Shown here piece after piece: positions 9,116-18,684 of a stretch of 64,000 bases of DNA. The stretch covers positions 434,001 to 498,000 of the forward strand of contig CDRNVI010000016.1 in the NCBI GenBank assembly GCA_977017575.1, read 5' to 3'. How positions within the stretch are numbered: the first letter of the stretch is position 1; each line of letters opens with the position of its first letter. Position numbers and translations under genes: made by a program. This DNA is from Paramoeba atlantica (Eukaryota; Discosea). The notes under the pieces are model-generated. The model was given only the letters and a program-made list of their open reading frames with translations. It did no database searches and was not told the origin of the DNA.

Positions 9116-9898
9116 ATGGATTCGACTTATGATTTTCTTCTGCCAGCGGACCCCGACGCCCCTGAAGTGCCATGGGCGTGGTCAGAATGGACTACATGCC
9201 GTGCGAATCTATACTCTACGCAAGTTGAGCGTCAGCTCGAGGGTATAGAAATGGTTACCCGTTGGGAGCTACGAGCAGGCGACGCCACTCGCCTGATTGA
9301 TCTTACCGCAGCGTTAGTTCGCGTTGGAGTGTTGCATGAGGAATTAGCGGAGTCTCTTCGAATGCGCGTAAAGTACAAAGATTCCTCGGTTCCAGATTCG
9401 CTTTCTCATGTTATTTGCGATGCACGAGGTCACGTCCATGTGCTCTGTTTGGCCTACTCAATGGCATTGGTTCGTCTCGTAAATGCAATAACGGATCATT
9501 TTCCTGTAACGCTGAACAAGGAGGGACGTAGTAGTGTGCGACAAAGGGCGCAAGCGCGTGGGTTGCCACCGGAGCTAGTTACTCTTCGTCACTGTGCGAC
9601 ACATACCGAACTACCAGCTCTCCAAGAACTATTGTGCTGCAAAAAGGTAGCAATGGATTATTTGTGGAAGATATATTGGAAGCCGCAATATGATTTGCTA
9701 CAAAAAGCCCGCAGGAAATATGAGTCTAGCAAAAGTTCGAAAAAGCGAAATTCGCAAAAGGACGCAAAGGAATATACTGGCGATGAAGATAAAAGTGGAC
9801 TGACGCACAGCAACGCGACAAAAGATCGGGAAAAAACTGTAAGCAGGGGAAGAGAAGAGGAGTGCAGTGATCCGCCTTCCCCTCCTGATTTTGAATAA
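9116..9898 (+). CDS. LAS1: LAS1-like pre-rRNA endonuclease
   Basis: 260 residues. The N-terminal HEPN domain shows VPWAWSEWTTCRANLYS, LIDLTAALVRVGVLHEE and the nuclease motif RHCATH (Arg158, His163) followed by ELPALQELL and DYLWKIYWKPQ, all typical of LAS1. LAS1 cuts ITS2 of the pre-rRNA together with the kinase Grc3 in the nucleolus. The C-terminal 60 residues are charged, low complexity and Lys/Asp/Ser-rich, as in other LAS1 tails. The protein is shorter than yeast LAS1 but keeps the catalytic HEPN part. Confidence 0.88.
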   Translation: MDSTYDFLLPADPDAPEVPWAWSEWTTCRANLYSTQVERQLEGIEMVTRWELRAGDATRLIDLTAALVRVGVLHEELAESLRMRVKYKDSSVPDSLSHVICDARGHVHVLCLAYSMALVRLVNAITDHFPVTLNKEGRSSVRQRAQARGLPPELVTLRHCATHTELPALQELLCCKKVAMDYLWKIYWKPQYDLLQKARRKYESSKSSKKRNSQKDAKEYTGDEDKSGLTHSNATKDREKTVSRGREEECSDPPSPPDFE

Positions 9899-10305
9899 GT
9901 TGCGCTTCTCAGACTACTGGCTCGCGGTACCTTGTTTTCTTGCAAGAATGATTTTTTCGGTCCCTCCATCTTACCTCAAGTGTAGGTTTGTTTCGAGAGA
10001 CTTTTCCCGCATCCTACCGGGGATGTCCCCGACAATTTGCCGGGGAACTCCCATCTAATTAGCTTTGTTTTTTGGGGATGTTTTTTGACTGGGTCACCAA
10101 GCGCTGATTTTACCAGAGCCGGACGACGCTGTGTTAGGAGGGTCAATAAAAATTAATTTCTACCGTTAAAAGAAACAAAAATAGCTTTCCTTTCCTTATG
10201 CTAAGGTTCCTTAGAGTTTTTGTTCTTAATAGAATTATTCGTACTCAGAAAAATAAATGATTTTCTTATACTGATTACCAACGAGGCCATCGTTGCAAAA
10301 GCTCC
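9899..10305. other. Intergenic stretch with small GC hairpin
   Basis: AT-rich spacer. A short inverted repeat CGGGG-atgt-CCCCG lies at 10018-10031, followed by a third CGGGG nearby. No gene or RNA family was recognised. Confidence 0.4.
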
Positions 10306-11253
10306 ATGACCAGTACTTACTCTCTGGCGAAATTTCTGACATCTGCTAGAAAACATAAAACAGAGGTTGGCTGGCATAAAATCATTGAATCGCTCCGTGA
10401 GCTTGAAAGGACGGCTCATATGCGGGGCTGTTTTGATCTTGCATTACGCACCAAAGGGACAAGCTCCGATTCTCCAGTAGGTAAAGTACAACAATTAAAA
10501 GTATGGCTTAGTACCCTGCCGTGGGAGATTGAAAATGGACTGAATCGATATCCCGAAACCGGTATGGGTGGAAATAAGCTTCAGGAATCTACTCTATTTC
10601 TACCACATGCAGACTCTACCACTTCTTTTTGCGCACAACTTGATTATTGTTCCAATCAGCCTCACGGCATGCTTTTTTACCACGACAAGCCGTCAACCTA
10701 TCAAGCTCCACATGTTTATTGGATATCCAAAGTTGAGTTTGATCTCGACCTAGCTATGTACAGCGCATCAGGAGAAATTCTAGGGTCATTTCCTCAAGGA
10801 TTGAGGCGTGGTGACACAGAACGAGTACTTCAATGTCCACAGGGAACTCAGTACGTCCTGGAAACGCAGAAAGGGGTGCTCCCCGCTCAGCATAGTGCAA
10901 TTCTTTGTTCCGCGGGGGATAAAAGTTTCAGCGGTCACAGGAGAGTTCGATACACCCCCCCTTTGTTAATCGAAAATAAAGTGGTTAAAAAAAGTAGTTC
11001 ATTAATTGAGTACGATTTTGACAACCTAAGTTCGAACATGGCGTGCGAAATAGCTCTACGACGATCAATTGACGCAGAAGTCATACGCCCTCTGAACGGT
11101 TTTCTTACAAATCGGGATGCTCTTGTCTCCTTTTCGCCACGATTAAGACCTCGATGGTTAATTTATCGAACAACCGACCCTTCGCGCACGCAATTTACAG
11201 TTTCTATTCAGCTTCTCCGAAAGTTAAATCTTACATGTCCTACATTCCTTTAG
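10306..11253 (+). CDS. Protein of unknown function (315 aa)
   Basis: An uninterrupted 315-residue ORF on the coding strand in the regular gene series, with codon use like its neighbours. No domain was recognised. The N-terminus MTSTYSLAKFLTSARKHK is mildly basic; no transmembrane segment is seen. The C-terminus has a run of basic residues with conserved-looking hydrophobics (SPRLRPRWLIYRTTD). The upstream region has several AGs after T-rich tracts, and an earlier out-of-frame ATG at about 10258. Real gene likely; function unknown. Confidence 0.7.
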   Translation: MTSTYSLAKFLTSARKHKTEVGWHKIIESLRELERTAHMRGCFDLALRTKGTSSDSPVGKVQQLKVWLSTLPWEIENGLNRYPETGMGGNKLQESTLFLPHADSTTSFCAQLDYCSNQPHGMLFYHDKPSTYQAPHVYWISKVEFDLDLAMYSASGEILGSFPQGLRRGDTERVLQCPQGTQYVLETQKGVLPAQHSAILCSAGDKSFSGHRRVRYTPPLLIENKVVKKSSSLIEYDFDNLSSNMACEIALRRSIDAEVIRPLNGFLTNRDALVSFSPRLRPRWLIYRTTDPSRTQFTVSIQLLRKLNLTCPTFL

Positions 11254-11321
11254 CGTAACATTCTTTCAAAAAAGCAATGGAGAGTGCTTCTTTATCACTG
11301 CGCAGTTCATAGAAATAGTTG

Positions 11322-11428
11322 CTTCGTTAAACGCGGTAGTTGTTTTCAACATACAGGTTGCTTTCAACGTGTACAAGGCACTGCCGCTGCGCGCCTCATG
11401 TTGAAAACTAACCGCATGTTTAACGAAG
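11322..11428. repeat. Imperfect inverted repeat with 31-base arms
   Basis: Left arm 11322-11352 and right arm 11398-11428 are near reverse complements. Both begin/end in CTTCGTTAAAC and share TTTTCAACAT; a few mismatches lie in the middle. The spacer is 45 bases. Transcribed RNA would form a long hairpin; it could also be a small inverted transposon relic. Confidence 0.75.
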
Positions 11429-11526
11429 TGACTGATGATTTCATATTTTAAAGCTGGAAGATAGAGCTGTATTACCGACTTGCGCATATAACGCAAGTAT
11501 ATAAACTTTATGAGGGGCAGCGGGTC

Positions 11527-11570
11527 GCGAGTTTTCACGAGGTTTCGCGAGGTTTCACCGAGGTTTCGCG
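11527..11570. repeat. GAGGTTTC minisatellite, block 1
   Basis: About four units of roughly 10-11 bp with consensus GAGGTTTC(A/G)C, in the same orientation as block 2 about 950 bp downstream. Confidence 0.8.
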
Positions 11571-11667
11571 TCCACAATAATTTTGTAAGGGTGATTACCG
11601 GAAAATATTGATTATCTATGCCTCATTTTAGCGAAGTGCTCTTTTGATTTATGTACACACATACTGT

Positions 11668-11739
11668 CCCCCCCCCTAGTTCTCAGTCACTTTCTGGCAC
11701 TTCTATTTTTTCGTCGACCCCCCCTAGTTATCTGTCACC
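11668..11739. repeat. Pair of C-run direct repeats
   Basis: Two copies of a C-run followed by CTAGTT(C/A)TC(A/T)GTCAC, about 45 bp apart. They sit between minisatellite block 1 and the tRNA-like unit. Function unknown; they may be ends of a small element. Confidence 0.6.
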
Positions 11740-11823
11740 TTTTAAAAATAGTAATTTTTAAACCCAGATTGAAAGGGGCGAGGGAGATACAAGTAATTTT
11801 TTTTTCGATTTTTTTAGTAAAAT

Positions 11824-11896
11824 GTCGATGTCGGGAATCGAACCGCGGACGTTCAGCGTCAAAATGGAACCACTTTACCAACTGGACTACTCAAAA
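11824..11896 (-). ncRNA. tRNA-like unit (SINE head or extragenic pol III promoter)
   Basis: The minus strand carries a perfect box B (GGTTCGATTCC, plus-strand 11834-11844) and a good box A (TAGTCCAGTTGG, 11878-11889) at tRNA spacing. The T-stem and D-stem do not pair properly, and the anticodon arm is ambiguous (a GACG-CTGAA-CGTC hairpin), so this is not a working tRNA. Downstream on the minus strand is an A-rich tail (plus-strand T-runs at about 11798-11816), as in tRNA-derived SINEs. Alternatively, in trypanosomatids divergent tRNA-like A and B boxes serve as promoters for a neighbouring small RNA gene; I recognise no such RNA on the + side. Confidence 0.55.
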
Positions 11897-12500
11897 GACG
11901 CTCCTTAGTCAACCAGTTTGTCGTATCGCAGACCTTTGCACACGCACTTTTTTTTACTAAAAATGTTCTAAAATTTGGGAAATACGGTTGTTTTAGATGA
12001 TTTTTGGAGTATTGAAGAGTTCATCCAATGACCTACTGCTATGTTTTGGAATTTTGAAAAAACTCGATCTTATACTTCTTTGACGATCTTTTTCAGTTTT
12101 TGGAATTAACCTTAGTAAGCGAGTTAGATACTCCGTATCTCCCTCAATTAAAGTTAAATAGTATAGAGCGAAACAATTGTAAGCCAAAGAACTCTTTTTT
12201 CACGTCTTCTGACCCTTTTGAAAAATAAAAGATGCGCTGCAGATTGTATTGGTTCTCATGTATGGATCGTTGTGCGTGAATCCTCAGTATGAGTATGCCA
12301 CATACATTAACAGATCTCTTAAAATTTTCAATGAAGAGAACCAATGCCTGTGTAGTCGTGATTGTGGCGTTGTTGAACCGATTTTTGAAAGACGTTAAAA
12401 TGAATTTATCCAGCACTGAGTATTGCTGTATTTATATTTTATTTTATTTGCTGAGTTGTTGGACGACAAACACTTGAGCATGGCTTTGAGGGATTTTGGC

Positions 12501-12617
12501 TGAGTTTCGCGAGGTTTCACCGAGGTTTCAACCTCGTAAAACCTCATTTTCAGGAGGTTTCACTGAGGTTTTACGAGGTTTCGCGAGGTTTCAGAGAGGT
12601 TTCGCGAGGTTTCACCC
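12501..12617. repeat. GAGGTTTC minisatellite, block 2, with perfect hairpin
   Basis: About nine degenerate units of 10-11 bp, GAGGTTTC followed by AC, GC or similar. Inside, AACCTCGTAAAACCTCA at 12530-12546 is the exact reverse complement of 12564-12580, separated by 17 bases. The block abuts the left end of the MITE. Confidence 0.85.
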
Positions 12618-12638
12618 GCAGCCCATCATATTTATATA

Positions 12639-13350
12639 CAGGGGTGGGCACGAAAATGTGGGGGAGGTCAAAATTTCTATAACTTGACCAATTTTGGAAA
12701 GTAGCACCGCATTCAAGAGCTCTTGCAGAGTTACGTGTCATGTGATAGTGCGTTTCCCGCATTTTTTAATTTTTTAAAATAATACAAAAAATCTTATACA
12801 AAAAAGTGCAAAAATCTGCAGTTAGGTCACTTTTTCGCTTTTTCCGTCCTGCTTTTTTTTGGATAGGTCAGAAAAGAGCATTTTCAAATGATAGAAAGGT
12901 ACAGAAACGTGACATGGGCTGTTACAGTTATTGTGGACAAATAAAAGCCTCTCATAATATCTTCCAGGTAAAGAAATATGGTTCAAGCAGGTTGTCATGA
13001 GAAAATCGGAGGGAATTACATGTTGCACTACATTCAGACATTGAATTATGAAAGGGAGAACAACATGGCGTGTTCTTAAGTGCTTTACAGAGCATGTCTA
13101 GGTGAATTATGACTGTACTTGACAAAAATGAGGATCCCTGCGGAGATTATTCACTTTTTTTTGAGTTTTTTGAAGTTGCAATCGTCACTTTTACCCCCTT
13201 TGGCATAGAGACCTACCCCCCTGGATACGGGAAACGCATTATCACATGACACGGAACTCTGCAAGAGCTCTCGAATGCGGTGCTATTTTCCAAAATTGGC
13301 CAAGTCACACGAATTTTGACCCCCCCCCCACATTTTCGTGCCCACCCCTG
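12639..13350. mobile_element. 712-bp MITE of Tc1/mariner type with long terminal inverted repeats
   Basis: The ends read CAGGGGTGGGCACGAAAATG inward from both sides and are flanked by TA (12637-12638 and 13351-13352), the target duplication of Tc1/mariner elements. The inverted repeats extend about 120 bp, to the shared CGTTTCCCG, with scattered mismatches. The interior has no transposase; only short accidental ORFs are present. Inner parts of the repeats (TTGGCCAATTTT, GCATTCGAGAGCTCT) also occur in the terminal repeats of the transposon at 27752-29505, so the two are relatives. Confidence 0.9.
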
Positions 13351-13715
13351 TATGCGTATGACGCAGTCAGTAATACAGATTATTCAAAACCAGTCTCGGA
13401 GTCTTCATTCCATTGTTTGCTGTTACACCTTTGCCATACATATTACTATGTATATTATTACTATATGTATATTACTATAAGTATAGTAGTCGATTGATTA
13501 GCGGTATTTGAGCGACATACTACGAATTTTTTTTAAACCATTTGTTCATCATCGACCTCTCCAGATGTACTACATTTTTTTCTTTAAACTGCTAAACATT
13601 CAGCAGTTACTGTGTTTCGAAGTAGGTGAATTCAATAATTTTCGCCAGAGATTTATATACTACGACATAACAGTCAGAAGGAAGAACTCTCTCTTATAGA
13701 ACTTGGGAATTTTCT

Positions 13716-14285
13716 ATGCTTTTCCCTACTACTGTGCTTCAGCGGAAAGCCATTGTCCGTAGCAAGACGCGACTCAATGGGGCACCGGGTCCTCTTCGCA
13801 TAAAGTTATTTTCCGATCGTCGGGTACCAGCGGTGCAACGTTTTTCTGACATTATTGTGGCAAGGCGACATACGCCATACAATCCTGGTCGACGTGTCAT
13901 TCACTACATGGGAAAACATGTTCCTCATCCTCAAAAATCTCTTTGGTCTCCTGATAGTCCGATTCCACAGGATCGTCATTTATTTAAAATGACAACTTTG
14001 GACATTGATGCCTTCAAGTATTACTATGGCGTAGCACGAGCTGATCTAGATCCCAAGGTTTGGGAGATTTTATCTCATGCTGGTCTGTTACCTCCCCCAT
14101 ATGAAAAGATTAATTACATGCTTCCTATGCCCATTTTTGATAAATCATCACTGTATCGCTACTATTTAAGAAAAAGACCCAGCGTAGAAGAGCTTGAGAG
14201 GCGAGACTATTTGGATTATAGCAACGGAATGGTTCGAACACCAGAGGAGCGAGCTGCTCGAATGCCGCAGGAGCCTTGGCTATAA
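13716..14285 (+). CDS. Unknown basic protein, possibly mitochondrial (189 aa)
   Basis: 189 residues, rich in Arg, Pro and Tyr. The N-terminal 30 residues (MLFPTTVLQRKAIVRSKTRL) are basic, lack acidic residues and could be a mitochondrial presequence. Conserved-looking blocks include RRHTPYNPGRRVIHYMGKHV and LSHAGLLPPPYEK. This make-up recalls lineage-specific mitoribosomal or respiratory subunits, but no family is recognised. A pyrimidine tract with AG at 13698-13699 lies 17 bases before the ATG, supporting the start. Confidence 0.75.
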   Translation: MLFPTTVLQRKAIVRSKTRLNGAPGPLRIKLFSDRRVPAVQRFSDIIVARRHTPYNPGRRVIHYMGKHVPHPQKSLWSPDSPIPQDRHLFKMTTLDIDAFKYYYGVARADLDPKVWEILSHAGLLPPPYEKINYMLPMPIFDKSSLYRYYLRKRPSVEELERRDYLDYSNGMVRTPEERAARMPQEPWL

Positions 14286-14630
14286 GACAAGACGAAACAC
14301 GTACCTTAAAATGGGGCATAGTGAATAATGGCCCGAACGATATTTTATTCACGTTTCTGTCATTAAGTTTTGGCACATTGTTCTTTACTTGGTGCGTAGA
14401 GAATGTAATGCAGAGCAGTCTGCATCCGGGACGTACTGTGCACTCTAAAGTTTCCAAACATATATTTATGTTGCGTATATTTTTTTATGGATTTCTTTTA
14501 CGGATTTTACGTTTTTTTACTATGATGTTCACTTTTTTATAAATTGTGTGTGCAATTTAAGTAGTGTGCGTCCATTTTTTTAAAATTTTGATCCTATCGA
14601 TCGTATTCCAAGGGGCGATCTTGATTTCTC
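14286..14630. other. Intergenic stretch
   Basis: T-rich spacer. No gene or notable repeat seen. Confidence 0.5.
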
Positions 14631-15752
14631 ATGCATAGCACGAAAAAACGAAGTAGTGCAAAGAAAGATACAAATGAGTCCTCGAAATTAGCGAAAAAAG
14701 TTCGTGGCAAGGGCATCAAAGGCTCCGTAACGCAGAAAGTTGTTACGGACGAAGCCACCCAGGTGAACCCACTTTGTGTCGGATGCGAAGCCGTAATAGG
14801 AGAGTCAGTGTCGTGTCGTTGTACATGTTGCGAACAGGTTTTTCATAGAGAGTGTGTTCTCTATTTGGGAAACAACAGGATGAAACCACGGATTCGAATA
14901 AAATGTCCTTATTGTCTTTTTCAAGAACGAGTCATTAGCAACCATGATTTGGATTCAACACTCTTGGGAGAAGCTAAAACATTCAACAAACAGGGGTATG
15001 TCGTTCCTACTTGCTTGGGCTTCTTATCCAGAGAGGCGAAGGATTTACAAGTTCTCATTATGAACGAGTTTGATCGTCTCTCTGAGGCATTTGCCTACCA
15101 AACTCGAGTACTTGATCCAACCGAAGGATTTTCGAACTTTAGGCAAAGGGGCTCGGGGCGCTTTGAGATTATTCCGCATTGGCTTCAGAATTATGTTGAT
15201 GAAAAACTTTCGCCACTTCCGTGGCTACCGCTTGTAAGAGCTATATTAGGTCCCGATTTCGTGTCACATGGGATGGGTGTTTTTATCAGTATGCCCGGTG
15301 CAGAAGCACAAAAGTATCACACGGACGGACCTTGCTTGGACTACACGCGGGATCTACCGTGCCATGCACTGAACGTGTTCGTAGCTTTGGACGACGTAGG
15401 CCCGAAAAACGGTACTGAAATTATTCCAGAATCTCACCGAAAGTATATGACGGAAAGCAGTGATCGACCTCTTTTTTCTAAGAAGCCTTTGAAAAAAAAG
15501 AAATCGTCTTCGACCCCAATACAGAATAGGGAAACCTTTCCTAGGAGACCAACTAAAGATTCAGTGGTACCTGTCGTCACCAGTGGTGACATTTACCTGT
15601 TTGATTATCGAGTGCGACATCGCGGAGTCAGAAATGCGACAGGAATGTCACGACCATGTGTGTATTTCACGTACACCGTGCCTTGGTATCACGACGTATA
15701 TAACTTTAGCAAGAGGAGGTACAGAAGTGCTTTAATTCCAGTAGCGGAATAG
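14631..15752 (+). CDS. Zinc-finger/PhyH-like 2-oxoglutarate dioxygenase fusion
   Basis: 373 residues. After a Lys/Ser-rich N-terminus, residues about 48-100 form a RING/PHD-like Cys/His cluster (CVGC, CRCTCCEQVFHREC, CPYC). The rest is a phytanoyl-CoA dioxygenase-type double-stranded beta-helix: KYHTDGP gives the iron ligands His230 and Asp232, RHRGVRN gives the distal His330, and Arg341 in SRPCVYFTY would bind 2-oxoglutarate. PhyH-family enzymes hydroxylate small molecules or proteins. The attached zinc finger suggests a protein or nucleic-acid target rather than lipid metabolism, but that is inference. A basic insert (KKPLKKKKSS) interrupts the core before the distal His and may act as a nuclear signal. 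Confidence 0.82.
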   Translation: MHSTKKRSSAKKDTNESSKLAKKVRGKGIKGSVTQKVVTDEATQVNPLCVGCEAVIGESVSCRCTCCEQVFHRECVLYLGNNRMKPRIRIKCPYCLFQERVISNHDLDSTLLGEAKTFNKQGYVVPTCLGFLSREAKDLQVLIMNEFDRLSEAFAYQTRVLDPTEGFSNFRQRGSGRFEIIPHWLQNYVDEKLSPLPWLPLVRAILGPDFVSHGMGVFISMPGAEAQKYHTDGPCLDYTRDLPCHALNVFVALDDVGPKNGTEIIPESHRKYMTESSDRPLFSKKPLKKKKSSSTPIQNRETFPRRPTKDSVVPVVTSGDIYLFDYRVRHRGVRNATGMSRPCVYFTYTVPWYHDVYNFSKRRYRSALIPVAE

Positions 15753-16284
15753 CAATCGTTCAACTTGTATAAAATAGATCCTTATACAGTCTTCATGAAA
15801 CATGCCTGTGACTTACTGCTCGAATGTGTTTATGATCGTTCGCCTAACGGGGTTTGATCGGTTTTAGGGGTTGCATTGGGTTTGATTTTATGAATAAATT
15901 CATAAACTAAAGTTGCGTACCTTCCTACCAAATTTTTAAACTGAATCAGATGTACAGTTCGCCGAGTATAGAAAGATACGTACGGCATGATATTTTTGGT
16001 TGTGTTCTAAATTGAACTTTGAAGTGGTTAAAAGTAAGAGTACAAGTGATGGGTATATTCTTTAAATGACATAGTGTTAGTACTTCCATTCTATTTGATA
16101 TTTGCATTTGATTTTGGTGATGTGATTTTTGGTCTACGAAGCCAATTTTCATACCAATTTATTTCACGGAAATATCTGACGTACAGAACTGAAACACCTG
16201 GTGTACTGTCATGCTCTGTAAATTTGAAGCGGTTGCATTAATTTCCAATTGTCTAGTATCACTTTCCTATAGTCTACCTGTATC
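15753..16284. other. Intergenic stretch with small inverted repeat
   Basis: AT-rich. TTTATGAAT-aa-ATTCATAAA at 15887-15906 is a perfect short hairpin that could lie in the 3' UTR of the dioxygenase mRNA. Nothing else seen. Confidence 0.45.
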
Positions 16285-18684
16285 ATGCAAGTTATTAAGC
16301 ACGATGGGACGTCTGCCCCACTTGATGCGACGAAGCTTAAGACACGGGTTACTCACGTTCTGGGTTCAGACATCGATAGGAATTATGTGGATCCCGATGT
16401 TGTCGTCGATGCTACAGTAAAAGGGGCGCACAACAATATGACTACCGCGAAGCTCGACGAATTACTTTGCCAAACGGCGGCGTACCTGTCCACAAAACAT
16501 CCAGATTACGGATTGCTTGCCGGTCGGCTGGCTGTCACAAGCTTAAGGAAGCGTACCCCATCTTCTTTTTCTCAGGCAGTTGAGTTGCTCAAAAATTATA
16601 TCAATCCTAAAAACAACGCGGCAAATCCGTTAGTTTCTAATGAATTGTACGAAATTGTTAAGTCTAATGCTCAACGCCTGAATGACGCAATCAGGCAGGA
16701 AAGAGACCTCACCTACGAATACTTCGGCTTCAAAACACTCGAACGGTCTTACCTAATACGGACAGAAAACAAAGATGGATCATCTCAGGTGGTGGAAAGG
16801 CCGCAATACATGTTGATGAGAGTTGCAATCGGTATCCACGGACCCGATTTAAAGCGCGCATTACAAACCTATGAGTACCTCTCGCTCGGACTCTTCACGC
16901 ATGCTACCCCAACTCTGTACAACGCTGGAACGCCCCGTCCTCAAATGAGCTCCTGTTTCCTCATTGCTCTCAAAGAGGATTCCATCGAAGGAATTTATGA
17001 CACGCTGAAGACTTGTGCCCTTATTAGCAAGAATTCCGGAGGCATCGGACTGCACGTTCATGCGTGTCGTAGCGCAGGGTCCTATATTCGTGGTACAAAT
17101 GGAGAATCGAATGGGCTTGTGCCAATGCTGCGCGTGTTCAACGATACAGCACGTTACGTTGACCAAGGTGGGGGAAAGCGCAAAGGATCATTTGCGATCT
17201 ACTTGGAGCCGTGGCATGCAGATATAATTGAATTCCTTCAGCTTAAGAAAAACACTGGAAAAGAAGAAATTCGAGCCCGCGACCTATTTTATGGTCTGTG
17301 GATGCCAGACCTTTTTATGAAGCGCGTGCAGACAAAAGGCAAGTGGTCGTTGTTTGATCCGAAACGTGCTCCAGGCCTAAGTGATACTTGGGGAAAAGAT
17401 TTTGAGAAGCTCTACGAGCGCTATGAATCCGAAGGGAAGGCACAGAAAGTGATCGAGGCGCAGGAACTATGGTTCGCAATTATTGAATCTCAGATAGAAA
17501 CCGGAACACCGTATATTATGTACAAGGATAGTTGCAATGCGAAAACGAACCAACAAAACTTGGGAACCATCAAATGCAGTAATTTATGTACCGAGATCGT
17601 TGAGTACACAGCTCCCGATGAAGTAGCTGTTTGTAATCTGGCTTCCCTTGCTTTGCCAAAGTTTGTGAATCCTGATCGAAAAAGTTTTGACTTCGACAAG
17701 CTTCGACAAATCGTGCGCACGGCAACAAGAAATCTAAATCTTGTAATTGACAAAAACTTTTATCCTGTTCCAGAAGCCGAGCGCAGCAACATGAGGCACC
17801 GACCCATCGGACTCGGCGTGCAGGGACTTGCCGACGTATTCCTTATGATGCACCTTCCCTTCACATGTCCTGAAGCGCAAACCTTGAATGAGGACATATT
17901 CGAAACTATATATTTCGCTGCTTTGGAGGAAAGCTGTACCGTCGCCGAGGAGTCTGGGCCTTATCAGACATATGAAGGATCGCCGGTTAGCAAAGGCATC
18001 CTGCAATTTGATATGTGGGGAAGAAAACCCAAAAGTGGGCGATGGGATTGGGAAGGCTTGCGCAAGAGCATTGCGATCACAGGAATCCGGAACTCTCTAC
18101 TTGTGGCTCCGATGCCAACGGCTTCTACTTCTCAAATTCTTGGCAACAATGAATGCTTTGAGCCATATACCAGTAACATGTACCTTCGCAGAGTGCTCAG
18201 CGGAGAGTTTCCTGTGATCAACAAGCATCTTGTCCGAGACCTTGTTTCTGAAGGGCTTTGGAATGAGGAAACTCGGAATCAGCTTATGGCGGACAATGGT
18301 AGTGTACAAAAGATCTCTGGACTCACCTCTGCCCTCAAAGACATTCATCGTACAGTGTGGGAAATAAAGCAAAAAGATATTATAGACATGGCTGCTGCAC
18401 GAGCTGCATATATTGATCAGTCTCAAAGCCTCAATCTGTTTCTTGAGTCTCCAACAAGTGGAATGCTTACTTCAATGCACTTTTATGCCTGGAAAATGGG
18501 TCTGAAAACTGGAATATATTACCTGCGCTCTCGTCCTGCAGTCGACGCAATTAAATTTACAGTGGACTCCACGTCACTGAAGACCTCTGGGACGAAACGA
18601 CCGATGCAAGATAATGCTGCAGATTCAACTAAGGCAGCGAAAAGCTCCCCAGTTGAGGAAGAATGCATCGCCTGCGGTTCATAG
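16285..18684 (+). CDS. RRM1: Ribonucleoside-diphosphate reductase large subunit (class Ia)
   Basis: 799 residues, reducing ribonucleoside diphosphates to deoxy forms with the small R2 subunit. An ATP-cone lies at residues 1-90 ([18 protein letters not shown]). Active-site residues match mouse R1 with an offset of six: Cys224 (MSSCFLIAL), Asn433, Cys435 and Glu437 (NLCTEI) and Cys450 (VCNLASL). The redox tail CIACGS provides Cys794 and Cys797, which re-reduce the active site. The segment [20 protein letters not shown] is the diagnostic R1 signature. Full length, no insertions. An acceptor-like tatag lies about 15 bases before the ATG. Confidence 0.98.
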   Translation: MQVIKHDGTSAPLDATKLKTRVTHVLGSDIDRNYVDPDVVVDATVKGAHNNMTTAKLDELLCQTAAYLSTKHPDYGLLAGRLAVTSLRKRTPSSFSQAVELLKNYINPKNNAANPLVSNELYEIVKSNAQRLNDAIRQERDLTYEYFGFKTLERSYLIRTENKDGSSQVVERPQYMLMRVAIGIHGPDLKRALQTYEYLSLGLFTHATPTLYNAGTPRPQMSSCFLIALKEDSIEGIYDTLKTCALISKNSGGIGLHVHACRSAGSYIRGTNGESNGLVPMLRVFNDTARYVDQGGGKRKGSFAIYLEPWHADIIEFLQLKKNTGKEEIRARDLFYGLWMPDLFMKRVQTKGKWSLFDPKRAPGLSDTWGKDFEKLYERYESEGKAQKVIEAQELWFAIIESQIETGTPYIMYKDSCNAKTNQQNLGTIKCSNLCTEIVEYTAPDEVAVCNLASLALPKFVNPDRKSFDFDKLRQIVRTATRNLNLVIDKNFYPVPEAERSNMRHRPIGLGVQGLADVFLMMHLPFTCPEAQTLNEDIFETIYFAALEESCTVAEESGPYQTYEGSPVSKGILQFDMWGRKPKSGRWDWEGLRKSIAITGIRNSLLVAPMPTASTSQILGNNECFEPYTSNMYLRRVLSGEFPVINKHLVRDLVSEGLWNEETRNQLMADNGSVQKISGLTSALKDIHRTVWEIKQKDIIDMAAARAAYIDQSQSLNLFLESPTSGMLTSMHFYAWKMGLKTGIYYLRSRPAVDAIKFTVDSTSLKTSGTKRPMQDNAADSTKAAKSSPVEEECIACGS

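Larger units (their letters stand above)
11254..13715. other. Gene-free repeat island
   Basis: About 2.5 kb without a convincing gene. In order it holds a long imperfect inverted repeat, GAGGTTTC minisatellite block 1, two direct repeats of CCCCCCTAGTT, a minus-strand tRNA-like unit with an A-rich tail, an AT-rich stretch, minisatellite block 2 with an internal hairpin, and a 712-bp MITE. Short ORFs here are low complexity or lie in repeats. Confidence 0.8.

Noticed and set aside
11824-11896. A functional tRNA gene
   Set aside because: T-stem and D-stem do not pair, and no consistent 7-base acceptor stem or anticodon loop can be drawn.
12496-12762. Short ORFs in the minisatellite and MITE end
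   Set aside because: They merely translate the GAGGTTTC repeat and terminal repeat.
13246-13497. ORFs at the right end of the MITE
   Set aside because: Run from the terminal repeat into flanking AT-rich sequence; no coding signal.
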